From NCBI GenBank assembly GCA_003251955.1, contig QKDV01000114.1, positions 1-5,232 on the forward strand: DNA of 5,232 nucleotides. Reading direction: 5' to 3'. Below are positions 1 through 4,840 of this stretch, piece after piece. Source of the DNA: Methanospirillum hungatei. Lineage in GTDB: Archaea > Halobacteriota > Methanomicrobia > Methanomicrobiales > Methanospirillaceae. The translations under genes were made by a program, and so were the position numbers. The notes below the pieces were generated by a model, which did not search any database, was not told where the DNA came from, and saw only the letters and a list, made by a program, of their open reading frames with translations. Position 1 is the stretch's first letter. The number at the start of each line of letters is the position of its first letter.

Positions 1-605
1 ATCATGTCAAGTCCGATATCTTGGGCATCAGTCATTGTAGCATCATTGAGCATGGGGGCGTCCCGCACAATTACGGTGACATAAGATCCCCGCTTTTTCA
101 GGTATTCAATGAGTAGTCTATCAAAAACAACTTCGCCGCAGTTATCTGTAAGGTACACAACGCGCCTAGTCATCGGGAGGATTTTGTCCGTGTCATCGAT
201 GAATAACCCGGATTCAAATTCATCTCTGAAGAATGTGGCAAAGTCCTCACTGATGGTATGCCCCTTCACACCGTAATCAAATATGTTTCCTATTACTGCC
301 GCAGTAACGAGGCTTCTGAAGTCAGTAAGATGTTCACTGACTAGATCTAGTGCCTTTAATGCTTCTCGGTTTGAGTGTTCTTTGAGTAAGAGAAAGGGAT
401 CTTTGGTCCCGAGCTGGAAGTAAACCGATCGGTGGAGAAGGCATGCCACTACCGTGTGGGTATATGGCGTGTCCTGTAGAAAGGTTAGAAGTTTGACGGC
501 GTGCTCCATAAGGGGCTCGAACTTGTCCGATGGCAGATCTACGAGTTCTGCTTCCAGCCGTACCCGTGATAACAGACAGTCAAAACAACGTTCATCATGT
601 TGCAT
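1..605 (-). CDS. DUF89/ARMT1-family metal-dependent phosphatase (C-terminus cut off by window edge)
   Basis: The minus-strand frame is open from ATG at 605-603 to the left edge, giving 201 residues and no stop, so the C-terminal part lies outside the window. It begins MQHDERCFDCLLSRV, with the N-terminal CxxC (C7, C10) typical of archaeal DUF89 proteins. A helical region of about 140 residues follows. Then come a beta strand with TDNCGE (D154, N155, E158) and D162, and later VRDAPMLNDAT (residues 180-190). In DUF89 proteins the DN pair and an Asp about 35 residues later (here D188) hold the catalytic metal. The family includes human ARMT1 and plant and archaeal damage-control phosphatases that hydrolyse phosphorylated metabolites; the substrate here cannot be told. 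A GGTG at 614-611, 5 nt before the ATG, could serve as ribosome binding site. The gene sits 23 nt downstream of tRNA-Pro, so it is probably read through from the tRNA promoter or has a promoter inside the tRNA. Family assignment is firm; biochemical role is not. Confidence 0.85.
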   Translation of the reverse strand, partial: MQHDERCFDCLLSRVRLEAELVDLPSDKFEPLMEHAVKLLTFLQDTPYTHTVVACLLHRSVYFQLGTKDPFLLLKEHSNREALKALDLVSEHLTDFRSLVTAAVIGNIFDYGVKGHTISEDFATFFRDEFESGLFIDDTDKILPMTRRVVYLTDNCGEVVFDRLLIEYLKKRGSYVTVIVRDAPMLNDATMTDAQDIGLDM

Positions 606-616
606 GGGAACACCGT

Positions 617-622
617 AAAAAA
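617..622 (-). terminator. T6 run just after tRNA-Pro
   Basis: Six consecutive T residues on the minus strand begin 7 nt beyond the tRNA discriminator base. Oligo-T on the coding strand is enough to stop archaeal RNA polymerase in many cases, so this may end part of the tRNA transcripts. It lies inside the short leader of the DUF89 gene, so termination must be incomplete if that gene depends on the tRNA promoter. Confidence 0.4.
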
Positions 623-628
623 GGGTAA

Positions 629-701
629 TGGGGCCATCGAGATTCGAACTCGAGTCAGAAGACCCCCAGTCTCCTAGGATGCCAGGCTACCCTATGGCCC
701 C
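629..701 (-). tRNA. tRNA-Pro (GGG anticodon)
   Basis: Read on the minus strand, a complete 73-nt cloverleaf folds with the following parts. The acceptor stem is GGGGCCA/TGGCCCC with discriminator A at 629. The D arm has G11-C24 and G12-C23 with a G-U at 10-25 and a T-T mismatch at 13-22; its loop AGCCTGGCA keeps the G18-G19 pair. The anticodon stem is GGAGA/TCTTC with loop CTGGGGG, giving U33 and anticodon GGG at 667-665. The variable loop is 4 nt (TGAC). The T arm is TCGAG-TTCGAAT-CTCGA. CCA is not encoded, so it must be added after transcription, and no intron is present. The G-rich anticodon loop, G37 and the D-loop sequence fit archaeal proline tRNA. GGG anticodon decodes CCC and CCU. Confidence 0.96.
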
Positions 702-910
702 GATTCCATACTATTTTCTCACATCTGGCATATGTACTTACCCGTTTTATTCTGTCCTGATTGATATACTCGTCCTGATCATGAAATCAAATCCAGTCAT
801 TAATTCCATTCACGCCGTGAATAGACGCACTCACGAGTTATTATTGAATAAATCTCACTGAATTATCGGTCTCTAACCCAGCAGTACCTCCTGAAGAGCA
901 AAAAAAGACA
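702..910. other. Divergent intergenic stretch without a recognisable gene
   Basis: Between the tRNA and the Roadblock promoter no reading frame shows protein-like composition, a ribosome binding site or a family signature. The open frame running from within the tRNA to 861 merely reads through the tRNA. The stretch contains a small perfect inverted repeat, ATTCAC-GCC-GTGAAT at 808-822, too short and isolated to name. Apart from the tRNA promoter candidate near its left end, nothing else can be supported. Confidence 0.5.
729..736 (-). promoter_or_regulatory. Possible TATA box for tRNA-Pro
   Basis: The minus strand reads TACATATG here, with purine-rich AAG just upstream as a possible BRE. It lies about 28-35 nt before the mature tRNA 5' end at 701, the right distance for a start site a few bases upstream of the tRNA. 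The match to an archaeal TATA element is only moderate. Confidence 0.35.
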
Positions 911-923
911 AAATATTATATAT
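911..923 (+). promoter_or_regulatory. TATA box of the Roadblock/response-regulator operon
   Basis: The sequence AAATATTATATAT is a strong archaeal TATA element, with A-rich sequence before it that could serve as BRE. Counting about 25 nt from its centre puts transcription start near 943-948, so the leader before the ATG at 972 would be only about 25-30 nt. No strong Shine-Dalgarno is seen before that ATG; only a weak GGGG occurs at 961-964. Confidence 0.6.
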
Positions 924-971
924 CTACGTCGGAGATTATACCGTAGTTACTGCATAATACGGGGCCCAGAC

Positions 972-1331
972 ATGCTCAAGGAGAAGATAGCCGGTATCAT
1001 AGAGAATATCACGAAGGTAGAAGGGGTACGGCTCTGTGCTCTTGTCTCACGTGACGGAATAATGCTGGGTAAGCATGCCGCGGGAGACTTCAATGAGGCA
1101 TGGTTTGCGGCAATGTGCGCAACTCTCCTCGCCTCGGCAGAGTCTGCAGCAGTTATTATCAAAGTTCAGTCGCCTGAGATGGTCACGATTCAGTCGTCAG
1201 ACGGAGTTCTGATTATTATGGGAGCGGGTGATAAAATCCTGCTAACTACCCTGATTGACCCGTCAGCAGAGATGGCGACAGTCACTGCAACTCTGAGAGA
1301 GATTGCAGAAGATGTTGGAGGGAGTTTCTGA
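972..1331 (+). CDS. Roadblock/LC7 domain protein
   Basis: This 119-residue protein is a single Roadblock/LC7 fold. It has an N-terminal helix (MLKEKIAGIIENI), the strand-turn 'VEGVRLCALVSRDGIMLG' around residues 16-33, a long helix rich in Ala (about 43-60), and paired strands (about 61-70 and 79-96, including the 'IIMGAGDKILLTTLID' segment). A C-terminal helix spans about 99-115. Length and order match stand-alone archaeal and bacterial Roadblock proteins of the MglB type. In those families the domain dimerises and often controls a Ras-like GTPase, or serves as a scaffold; no GTPase lies in this window. It is cytoplasmic, with no signal or membrane segment. The stop codon overlaps the start of the response regulator by one base (TGATG), so the two are an operon and likely translationally coupled. 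Partner and pathway are inference. Confidence 0.88.
   Translation: MLKEKIAGIIENITKVEGVRLCALVSRDGIMLGKHAAGDFNEAWFAAMCATLLASAESAAVIIKVQSPEMVTIQSSDGVLIIMGAGDKILLTTLIDPSAEMATVTATLREIAEDVGGSF
1317..1324 (+). promoter_or_regulatory. Shine-Dalgarno for the response regulator, inside the Roadblock gene
   Basis: GGAGGGAG lies 6 nt before the ATG at 1331, inside the last codons of the Roadblock gene. It is the strongest ribosome binding site of the left half of the window. It fixes the regulator's start at 1331 rather than at the next in-frame Met (residue 5). Confidence 0.75.
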
Positions 1332-1960
1332 TGGCCACCATAATGGTTATTGATGACAGCCCGTTCATCGTGGATATCTTTGTGACAATGCTTGAGCGGG
1401 GAGGATATACTGTCTATTCTGCCAACAGTGGTCCGGAAGGGATTGAACTGCTCAAAAGTGTGACACCTGATTTGATTCTTCTGGATATCATGATGGAGCC
1501 GATGGATGGATGGGAAACACTTGTTGCGATAAAGCAGAATTTTGCGACTAAGGATATTCCTGTCATGATGCTCACGGCTAAGCAGCTTACACCCCAGGAG
1601 GCGCAGGAGTATGGGATGTACATAGAAGATTACATCCTCAAACCTGTTACCCATTCTGAACTCTACTCAGCTATCGAGGGAGTCATCAACAGGAGGCAGC
1701 AGATCCTGGATGACATGAGCAAGGCAAAGGATGGTGGATTTGAGGAGGCCCTAATCAATGAGTATGGCCGTCTTGTCAAAAGCGTCGAGATCACTAAGCG
1801 CCTTCTCAAGCTTCTATCAGCAACATATGATCTCTCGGATCCCTCAATGAAATTATCAGACGATATTAATATCGCAATAAGAAGTATGGAGACAAACCTG
1901 AAATTCCAGGAGATGCGTGTCTCACAGATAAGGGAACAGTTCTCAGGCAACCCTGCCTGA
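1331..1960 (+). CDS. Response regulator with N-terminal receiver domain and helical C-terminus
   Basis: The protein has 209 residues. Residues 1-122 are a CheY-like receiver with the acidic pair D8-D9, phospho-acceptor D52 (in LILLDIMM), switch residue T82 (in MLTAK) and the K104-P105 pair of the last strand, so all phosphorylation residues are present. The rest (about 123-209) is predicted helical and charged. It shows no helix-turn-helix, GGDEF, HD-GYP or kinase signature, so the output is probably protein contact and not DNA binding. The gene is coupled to the Roadblock gene by a TGATG overlap, suggesting that the two proteins act together; the sensor kinase must be encoded elsewhere. Receiver proteins with 'MEPMDGWETL' after the phospho-Asp are familiar from Methanomicrobiales. 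Receiver assignment is certain; the role of the C-terminal region is unknown. Confidence 0.93.
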   Translation: MATIMVIDDSPFIVDIFVTMLERGGYTVYSANSGPEGIELLKSVTPDLILLDIMMEPMDGWETLVAIKQNFATKDIPVMMLTAKQLTPQEAQEYGMYIEDYILKPVTHSELYSAIEGVINRRQQILDDMSKAKDGGFEEALINEYGRLVKSVEITKRLLKLLSATYDLSDPSMKLSDDINIAIRSMETNLKFQEMRVSQIREQFSGNPA

Positions 1961-1968
1961 CCTTTTTT
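1943..1968 (+). terminator. Hairpin plus T6 terminator overlapping the response-regulator stop codon
   Basis: A perfect 6-bp stem (TCAGGC 1943-1948 / GCCTGA 1955-1960) with loop AACCCT is followed by CC and six T residues (1963-1968). The right arm contains the TGA stop codon. This looks like an intrinsic terminator for the two-gene operon, and the following gene has its own TATA box. Confidence 0.65.
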
Positions 1969-1983
1969 ATCCAAGGCCCTGTT

Positions 1984-1992
1984 GATATATAT
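1984..1992 (+). promoter_or_regulatory. TATA box of threonine synthase
   Basis: GATATATAT follows the terminator of the preceding operon and lies 64 nt before the thrC start. A transcription start about 25 nt downstream (near 2014) would give a leader of about 40 nt. That leader has no convincing Shine-Dalgarno before ATG 2056. Confidence 0.5.
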
Positions 1993-2055
1993 CCGGTGGG
2001 CAAAGCCTGTTTCTCCCTACAATATGAAGTAGATCAAGCACCAAATTCATGAACC

Positions 2056-3264
2056 ATGTTTGATCTCGTATGTGTCAGATGCGGTGAATCATATCCGGCT
2101 GACACGGTTCTTTATTCCTGCAAGAAATGCGGTCATCTTCTTGAGGTCAGGTATGACCTTGCATCTATCAATATCACCCGTAAAGACTGGCTTTCACGCC
2201 CCCTTTCAGTCTGGCGGTATCGCGAACTTCTCCCGGTGGAACGCGAGCCTGTTTCCATGCATGAAGGAGGGACCCCGCTATACCATCTGAAACGTATTGG
2301 TGAGGAGCTTGGAATGAAAGAACTCTATGCCAAGCATGAGGGGATGAATCCATCAGGATCTTTTAAGGACAGGGGAATGACTGTTGGTGTCTCCATGGCT
2401 CTTCAGCTTGGCATGAGTTCTGTTGCCTGCGCTAGTACTGGGAATACCTCTGCTTCTCTCGCTGTTTATGGGGCTAAGGCAGGTATTCCTACCATCGTGC
2501 TATTACCAGCAGGTAAGGTAGCACTCGGAAAGGTTGCCCAGGCTCTCATGCATGGGGCGCGGGTTATTTCGATCAATGGGAACTTTGACCGTGCCCTTGA
2601 GATGGTTCGCGACCTATGTGAAAGAAAAGGGATCTACCTGCTCAACTCGATTAATCCATACCGGCTTGAAGGTCAGAAGACGATCGGTTTTGAAGTGATT
2701 GATCAGCTGGATGGAAAGGTACCTGACCGGATGGTTCTCCCGGTAGGTAATGCGGGAAATATCTCAGCAGTCTACAAAGGTATCCAGGAGCTTAAAGCAC
2801 TTGGTTTTGTTGACAAAATGCCTATGATGACCGGTATCCAGGCGGCAGGTTCTCAGCCCGTTGTCAGAGCAATTCGTGAAGGACTTGATGAGGTAATCCC
2901 TGATGATAATCCTGAAACTGTTGCAACTGCAATCCGAATCGGTGCCCCGGTAAATGCTGAGAAGGTTCTCACTGCAATCCGGGGAAGTGGCGGTACTGCA
3001 GATTCGGTAACTGATGATGAGATCCTTGCAATGCAGCGCGACCTGGCCCGCAAGGAAGGAATCGGTGTGGAACCCGCATCAGCTGCATCGGTTGCAGGTG
3101 TAAAGAAACTGGTCGAGTCAGGGATTATCGACCGGGATGAGCAGGTGGTCTGTGTGGTCACCGGTCATCTCCTAAAGGACCCAGAAACGGTGATTAAACA
3201 GTGTGCCCCTCCAATCGAATGCGAAGCAACACTCGAGTCATTACTGGCTGCATTGCAGCTCTGA
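2056..3264 (+). CDS. thrC: Threonine synthase
   Basis: This 402-residue PLP enzyme converts O-phospho-L-homoserine to L-threonine, the last step of threonine synthesis in the cytoplasm. The N-terminus carries a zinc-ribbon-like pair of CxxC motifs (C6/C9 and C22/C25), as in many archaeal threonine synthases. Residues 97-107 (MNPSGSFKDRG) contain the PLP Schiff-base lysine K104. ASTGNTSAS (126-134) is the conserved substrate/cofactor loop. PVGNAGN (229-235) is the glycine-rich loop that holds the PLP phosphate. EPASAAS (339-345) and VVTGHLLKDP (367-376) are C-terminal family signatures. The length is normal. The start at 2056 places the first Cys at residue 6, as expected; a nearby ATG at 2049 is out of frame. 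It has its own TATA box. The 3' end overlaps the next gene by 64 nt. Confidence 0.96.
   Translation: MFDLVCVRCGESYPADTVLYSCKKCGHLLEVRYDLASINITRKDWLSRPLSVWRYRELLPVEREPVSMHEGGTPLYHLKRIGEELGMKELYAKHEGMNPSGSFKDRGMTVGVSMALQLGMSSVACASTGNTSASLAVYGAKAGIPTIVLLPAGKVALGKVAQALMHGARVISINGNFDRALEMVRDLCERKGIYLLNSINPYRLEGQKTIGFEVIDQLDGKVPDRMVLPVGNAGNISAVYKGIQELKALGFVDKMPMMTGIQAAGSQPVVRAIREGLDEVIPDDNPETVATAIRIGAPVNAEKVLTAIRGSGGTADSVTDDEILAMQRDLARKEGIGVEPASAASVAGVKKLVESGIIDRDEQVVCVVTGHLLKDPETVIKQCAPPIECEATLESLLAALQL
3189..3194 (+). promoter_or_regulatory. Shine-Dalgarno GGTGAT inside thrC for the next gene
   Basis: GGTGAT, complementary to the 16S rRNA 3' end, lies 6 nt before a GTG at 3201. No comparable site precedes the alternative in-frame ATG at 3219. 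It therefore favours the GTG start and a 64-nt overlap with thrC. Confidence 0.45.
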
Positions 3265-3821
3265 TCCTGGTATTACTGGCTCTACCTGTGTCAGCTCTGA
3301 ATGTGACATATCAGATTGCTGATGATGGGACCGGGTACCATGCGGTGGCCGAAGTAAATGCCACAGATAAGTACGAGTTCCTTCAGAGCGGAGCACTTGG
3401 AGAACAGATCCCACTCCAGGTGACTAATATCACCCTTTTTAAAGATGGTCAGAACACCACTTTCACAGAAGAACGCGGTGGGATCAGATTCCCTGTAGGA
3501 AATTACTCGATCACTTATGATGGTCAGATCTCTGGTAATACATTCCAGAGTCAGTTTTCAGAACCAGGTTCAGTCTCAATCATCCTTCCTGAGCAGTACA
3601 AGGTGGACAACCCGCTTCTGACATCTATCCAACCGAGTGGATCACATGTTAACCGGAGCATGAACCAGACAGTTGTCACCTGGGACAAGACCCGGTATTT
3701 TGATATCAGATTTTATGATGCCAACCAGGAGAATCTTCTTGGTATCTTTACTCAGTTCTGGCTCATCATTGCTGTGATGCTACTTCTTCCGTTTCTGTTC
3801 TCCAGGAATCGTCAGGGGTAA
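3201..3821 (+). CDS. Secreted, C-terminally membrane-anchored protein of unknown function
   Basis: I do not recognise the family with certainty. The 206-residue product (GTG start; 200 residues if ATG at 3219 is used) begins with a typical signal peptide: Arg residues, a hydrophobic core (about 16-28, IAALILVLLALP) and a likely cleavage after VSA (32). About 150 mostly beta-like extracellular residues follow, then one hydrophobic segment (about 182-200) and the short basic tail SRNRQG. That predicts an outward-facing domain anchored at the C-terminus. Seven N-x-S/T sequons are present (N34, N53, N76, N85, N101, N151, N155), consistent with archaeal N-glycosylation. It contains one cysteine in the signal peptide (C17) and one at C2, but no lipobox. 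Translation begins inside thrC, so the two are likely co-transcribed, though a functional link with threonine synthesis is not evident. It may belong to one of the archaeal DUF families of secreted proteins. Confidence 0.78.
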   Translation: MCPSNRMRSNTRVITGCIAALILVLLALPVSALNVTYQIADDGTGYHAVAEVNATDKYEFLQSGALGEQIPLQVTNITLFKDGQNTTFTEERGGIRFPVGNYSITYDGQISGNTFQSQFSEPGSVSIILPEQYKVDNPLLTSIQPSGSHVNRSMNQTVVTWDKTRYFDIRFYDANQENLLGIFTQFWLIIAVMLLLPFLFSRNRQG

Positions 3822-3843
3822 CCCTCTACTGTCTCATTTTTGT

Positions 3844-3888
3844 GGTGCCGCAAAATAACCTCAGAAGATCCTGGTTATGTGCGGCACC
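3844..3888. repeat. Long imperfect hairpin with GC-rich base
   Basis: GGTGCCGCA (3844-3852) pairs perfectly with TGCGGCACC (3880-3888). Inside it ATAACC (3855-3860) pairs with GGTTAT (3873-3878), separated by an AA/G internal loop, leaving a 12-nt loop. This gives 15 base pairs in 45 nt. T5 precedes rather than follows the stem on the plus strand, and no T-run follows on either strand, so it is not a simple terminator. It starts 23 nt after the upstream stop codon. Confidence 0.75.
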
Positions 3889-3956
3889 TCCTGCATGACA
3901 CTCTCAAATGTTTGCTTAAGGTCCTTCTGTAATCCGGTTTGGTGCCTCATTTGAAA

Positions 3957-4032
3957 ATAAGCCCAAATTATTGATATTTCACTCTGGTGAAATCGTCTAA
4001 ATATTTGCCATTTTCAAAAAAATAGGGCTTAT
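3957..4032. repeat. Inverted repeat ATAAGCCC/GGGCTTAT enclosing a 7-bp hairpin
   Basis: ATAAGCCC (3957-3964) is matched by GGGCTTAT (4025-4032). Between them ATTTCAC (3976-3982) and GTGAAAT (3987-3993) form a perfect 7-bp stem with a TCTG loop. Nested stems of this kind suggest a structured RNA or a protein-binding site; neither can be chosen from sequence alone. Confidence 0.55.
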
Positions 4033-4036
4033 CTGT

Positions 4037-4069
4037 GACAATTCTTCACTCCGGCAATGCAAAATTGTC
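4037..4069. repeat. Inverted repeat GACAATT/AATTGTC
   Basis: GACAATT at 4037-4043 and AATTGTC at 4063-4069 are a perfect 7-bp inverted repeat separated by 19 nt. It follows directly after the preceding inverted repeat, so the two could be consecutive stems of one transcript. Confidence 0.45.
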
Positions 4070-4089
4070 TCTGTGTCCGCGCCTCTGTC

Positions 4090-4156
4090 AAAAACGGCAT
4101 GATTTTGATTCTCTCGATTTTACGCAGGATTCAAAATTCCAGATCTGCCGTTTTTT
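4090..4156. repeat. 10-bp inverted repeat ending in T6, with nested stem
   Basis: AAAAACGGCA (4090-4099) pairs with TGCCGTTTTT (4146-4155), and ATTTTGA (4102-4108) with TCAAAAT (4131-4137) inside it. On the plus strand the right arm runs into T6 (4151-4156), so the structure could act as a terminator for a transcript coming from the left, for example a small RNA made from 3950 onward. The A-rich left arm makes it symmetric, so it would look much the same on the minus strand. Confidence 0.5.
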
Positions 4157-4250
4157 CTGATTTCAAGGCAAAATCGAGATTTTTCGATAGATTCGTTCAA
4201 AAATGTCTTAAATTTAATTTTGGAGTTCAAAAATCGCCATTTCTCGATTT
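4113..4250. repeat. Cluster of CTCGATTT and GTTCAAAAAT repeats
   Basis: CTCGATTTT occurs at 4113-4121, its reverse complement AAAATCGAG at 4170-4178, and CTCGATTT again at 4243-4250. GTTCAAAAAT occurs as exact direct repeats at 4195-4204 and 4225-4234. AAATCG (4231-4236) and CGATTT (4245-4250) form a further small hairpin. These words recur too often for ordinary intergenic DNA of this length. Confidence 0.5.
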
Positions 4251-4263
4251 GGCATGTTTTGTG

Positions 4264-4284
4264 CAGCATAAATCTTAAATGCTG
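4264..4284 (+). promoter_or_regulatory. AT-rich palindrome upstream of the SpeD-like gene: possible promoter or operator
   Basis: CAGCAT (4264-4269) and ATGCTG (4279-4284) flank AAATCTTAA. The AT-rich core is 40-50 nt before the ATG at 4322, a reasonable place for a TATA element with a leader of about 20 nt, and the flanking arms could be an operator over it. The TATA match is poor, so this is tentative; the AT-rich TTAAATTTAATTTT tract at 4209-4222 is another candidate. Confidence 0.3.
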
Positions 4285-4308
4285 AGGGATACACGTGATA
4301 CAGTATAC

Positions 4309-4314
4309 AGGAGA
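4309..4314 (+). promoter_or_regulatory. Shine-Dalgarno AGGAGA that fixes the SpeD-like start
   Basis: AGGAGA is spaced 7 nt from ATG 4322. The longer in-frame option, GTG at 4295 (9 extra residues), has a weaker GAGGGA 5 nt before it. The ATG start is preferred. Confidence 0.6.
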
Positions 4315-4321
4315 CACAACC

Positions 4322-4762
4322 ATGATAGACGTACTTATTCCAACCAGAGAAGGAATGGCATCCGTCCCGCCAAAGTCCGATCAGGAGACTATGGAAGAGT
4401 TTAAGGCCCGAAATGCATGGGGTCTTTACATGAGTGTGGATCTGAGAAATTGCAACCCTGAGAGCATCCGCGATGCAGGTAAGATCCGTGAGTTTGTAGT
4501 TGAACTCTGTGACCTGATCAAGATGAACCGGTTTGGTGAGCCTCAGATCATCAACTTTGGACCCTGTGAGCGCGTGGCAGGATTCTCTATGACTCAACTC
4601 ATTGAGACTTCATGTATCACTGCTCACTTTGCAAACGAGACGAACACCGCATATCTCGACATATTCTCCTGCAAGGAGTATGCTCCCCAGCTCACCGCAG
4701 ACTTCTGCCGTGAATTTTTCGGTGCGGACTCCATGGATGTTCACATCTCGTTCCGCAACTAA
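4322..4762 (+). CDS. SpeD-like (S-adenosylmethionine decarboxylase family) pyruvoyl protein, divergent
   Basis: The 146-residue protein matches the short prokaryotic AdoMetDC (SpeD class 1B) around its self-processing site. Residues 93-118 (LIETSCIT...LDIFSCK) align without gaps to the family segment '[26 protein letters not shown]' as I recall it. S97 falls on the pyruvoyl serine, H102 on the active-site His 5 residues later, and C117 on the catalytic Cys 20 residues later; E106 also matches. The usual Glu before and His after the serine are replaced by T96 and C98, and the W-P of 'HTWPE' by A104-N105. The family cleaves itself before Ser to form a pyruvoyl cofactor and decarboxylates AdoMet for polyamine synthesis. 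Some SpeD homologues are reported to have changed to decarboxylating ornithine or arginine. Whether this one still processes itself, and its substrate, cannot be told from sequence. It is monocistronic, preceded by a repeat-rich 500-nt leader/promoter region. An additional N-terminal segment of about 30 residues precedes the domain. Confidence 0.8.
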   Translation: MIDVLIPTREGMASVPPKSDQETMEEFKARNAWGLYMSVDLRNCNPESIRDAGKIREFVVELCDLIKMNRFGEPQIINFGPCERVAGFSMTQLIETSCITAHFANETNTAYLDIFSCKEYAPQLTADFCREFFGADSMDVHISFRN

Positions 4763-4772
4763 TATCGCCTCC

Positions 4773-4782
4773 TTTTCTTTTT
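4773..4782 (+). terminator. T-rich terminator after the SpeD-like gene
   Basis: TTTTCTTTTT begins 11 nt after the stop codon. T-rich tracts like this are the usual archaeal termination signal, and the next gene is convergent. Confidence 0.5.
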
Positions 4783-4788
4783 ATATTG

Positions 4789-4840
4789 AAAAAAGGTGCC
4801 ACTTTTATGGCAGTAAGTCAGGGATAAAATCCTGATTTAC
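4789..4840 (-). terminator. Terminator region of the convergent DJ-1/PfpI gene
   Basis: A 10-bp stem with one G-U (GTAAGTCAGG 4813-4822 / CCTGATTTAC 4831-4840; loop GATAAAAT) includes the minus-strand stop codon TAA (4839-4837). On the minus strand it is followed 18 nt later by T6 (4794-4789). On the plus strand the same hairpin is followed by AAAC and T5 (4845-4849), so it could stop transcription from both sides. Confidence 0.5.

Larger units (their letters stand above)
3822..4321. other. 500-nt non-coding region rich in inverted repeats
   Basis: No believable gene is found on either strand. The left part holds a T5 run (3837-3841) that may end the upstream transcript, and then a GC-rich hairpin (3844-3888). 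The right part (about 3950-4290) is markedly more AT-rich than the neighbouring genes and is full of inverted and direct repeats listed separately. Open frames here (for example 4057-4278) have biased, low-complexity composition dominated by F, K, S and R and follow the repeats. The region could hold the SpeD-like gene's promoter with a long leader, a small RNA, or the remains of a non-autonomous element. Confidence 0.6.

Noticed and set aside
628..861. Plus-strand open frame of 77 codons
   Set aside because: It runs antisense through the tRNA-Pro gene, has no ribosome binding site and no family-like sequence.
887..892. Perfect AGGAGG Shine-Dalgarno on the minus strand
   Set aside because: No ATG, GTG or TTG follows at usable distance and the frames downstream close quickly.
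1190..1654. Minus-strand open frame of 154 codons across the Roadblock/regulator junction
   Set aside because: Both plus-strand genes have clear family motifs and coupling signals; the antisense product has none.
2853..3161. Minus-strand open frame of 102 codons inside thrC
   Set aside because: Low-complexity Ser/Ala/Thr-rich shadow of the thrC codon pattern.
4057..4278. Plus-strand open frame of 73 codons in the repeat-rich region
   Set aside because: The composition follows the AT-rich repeats, no ribosome binding site precedes it, and it crosses several inverted repeats.
3950..4290. CRISPR array
   Set aside because: The repeats are short, irregularly spaced and in mixed orientation, with no repeat-spacer periodicity.
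4214..4597. Minus-strand open frame of 127 codons antisense to the SpeD-like gene
   Set aside because: It overlaps a well-supported coding frame on the other strand and resembles no family.
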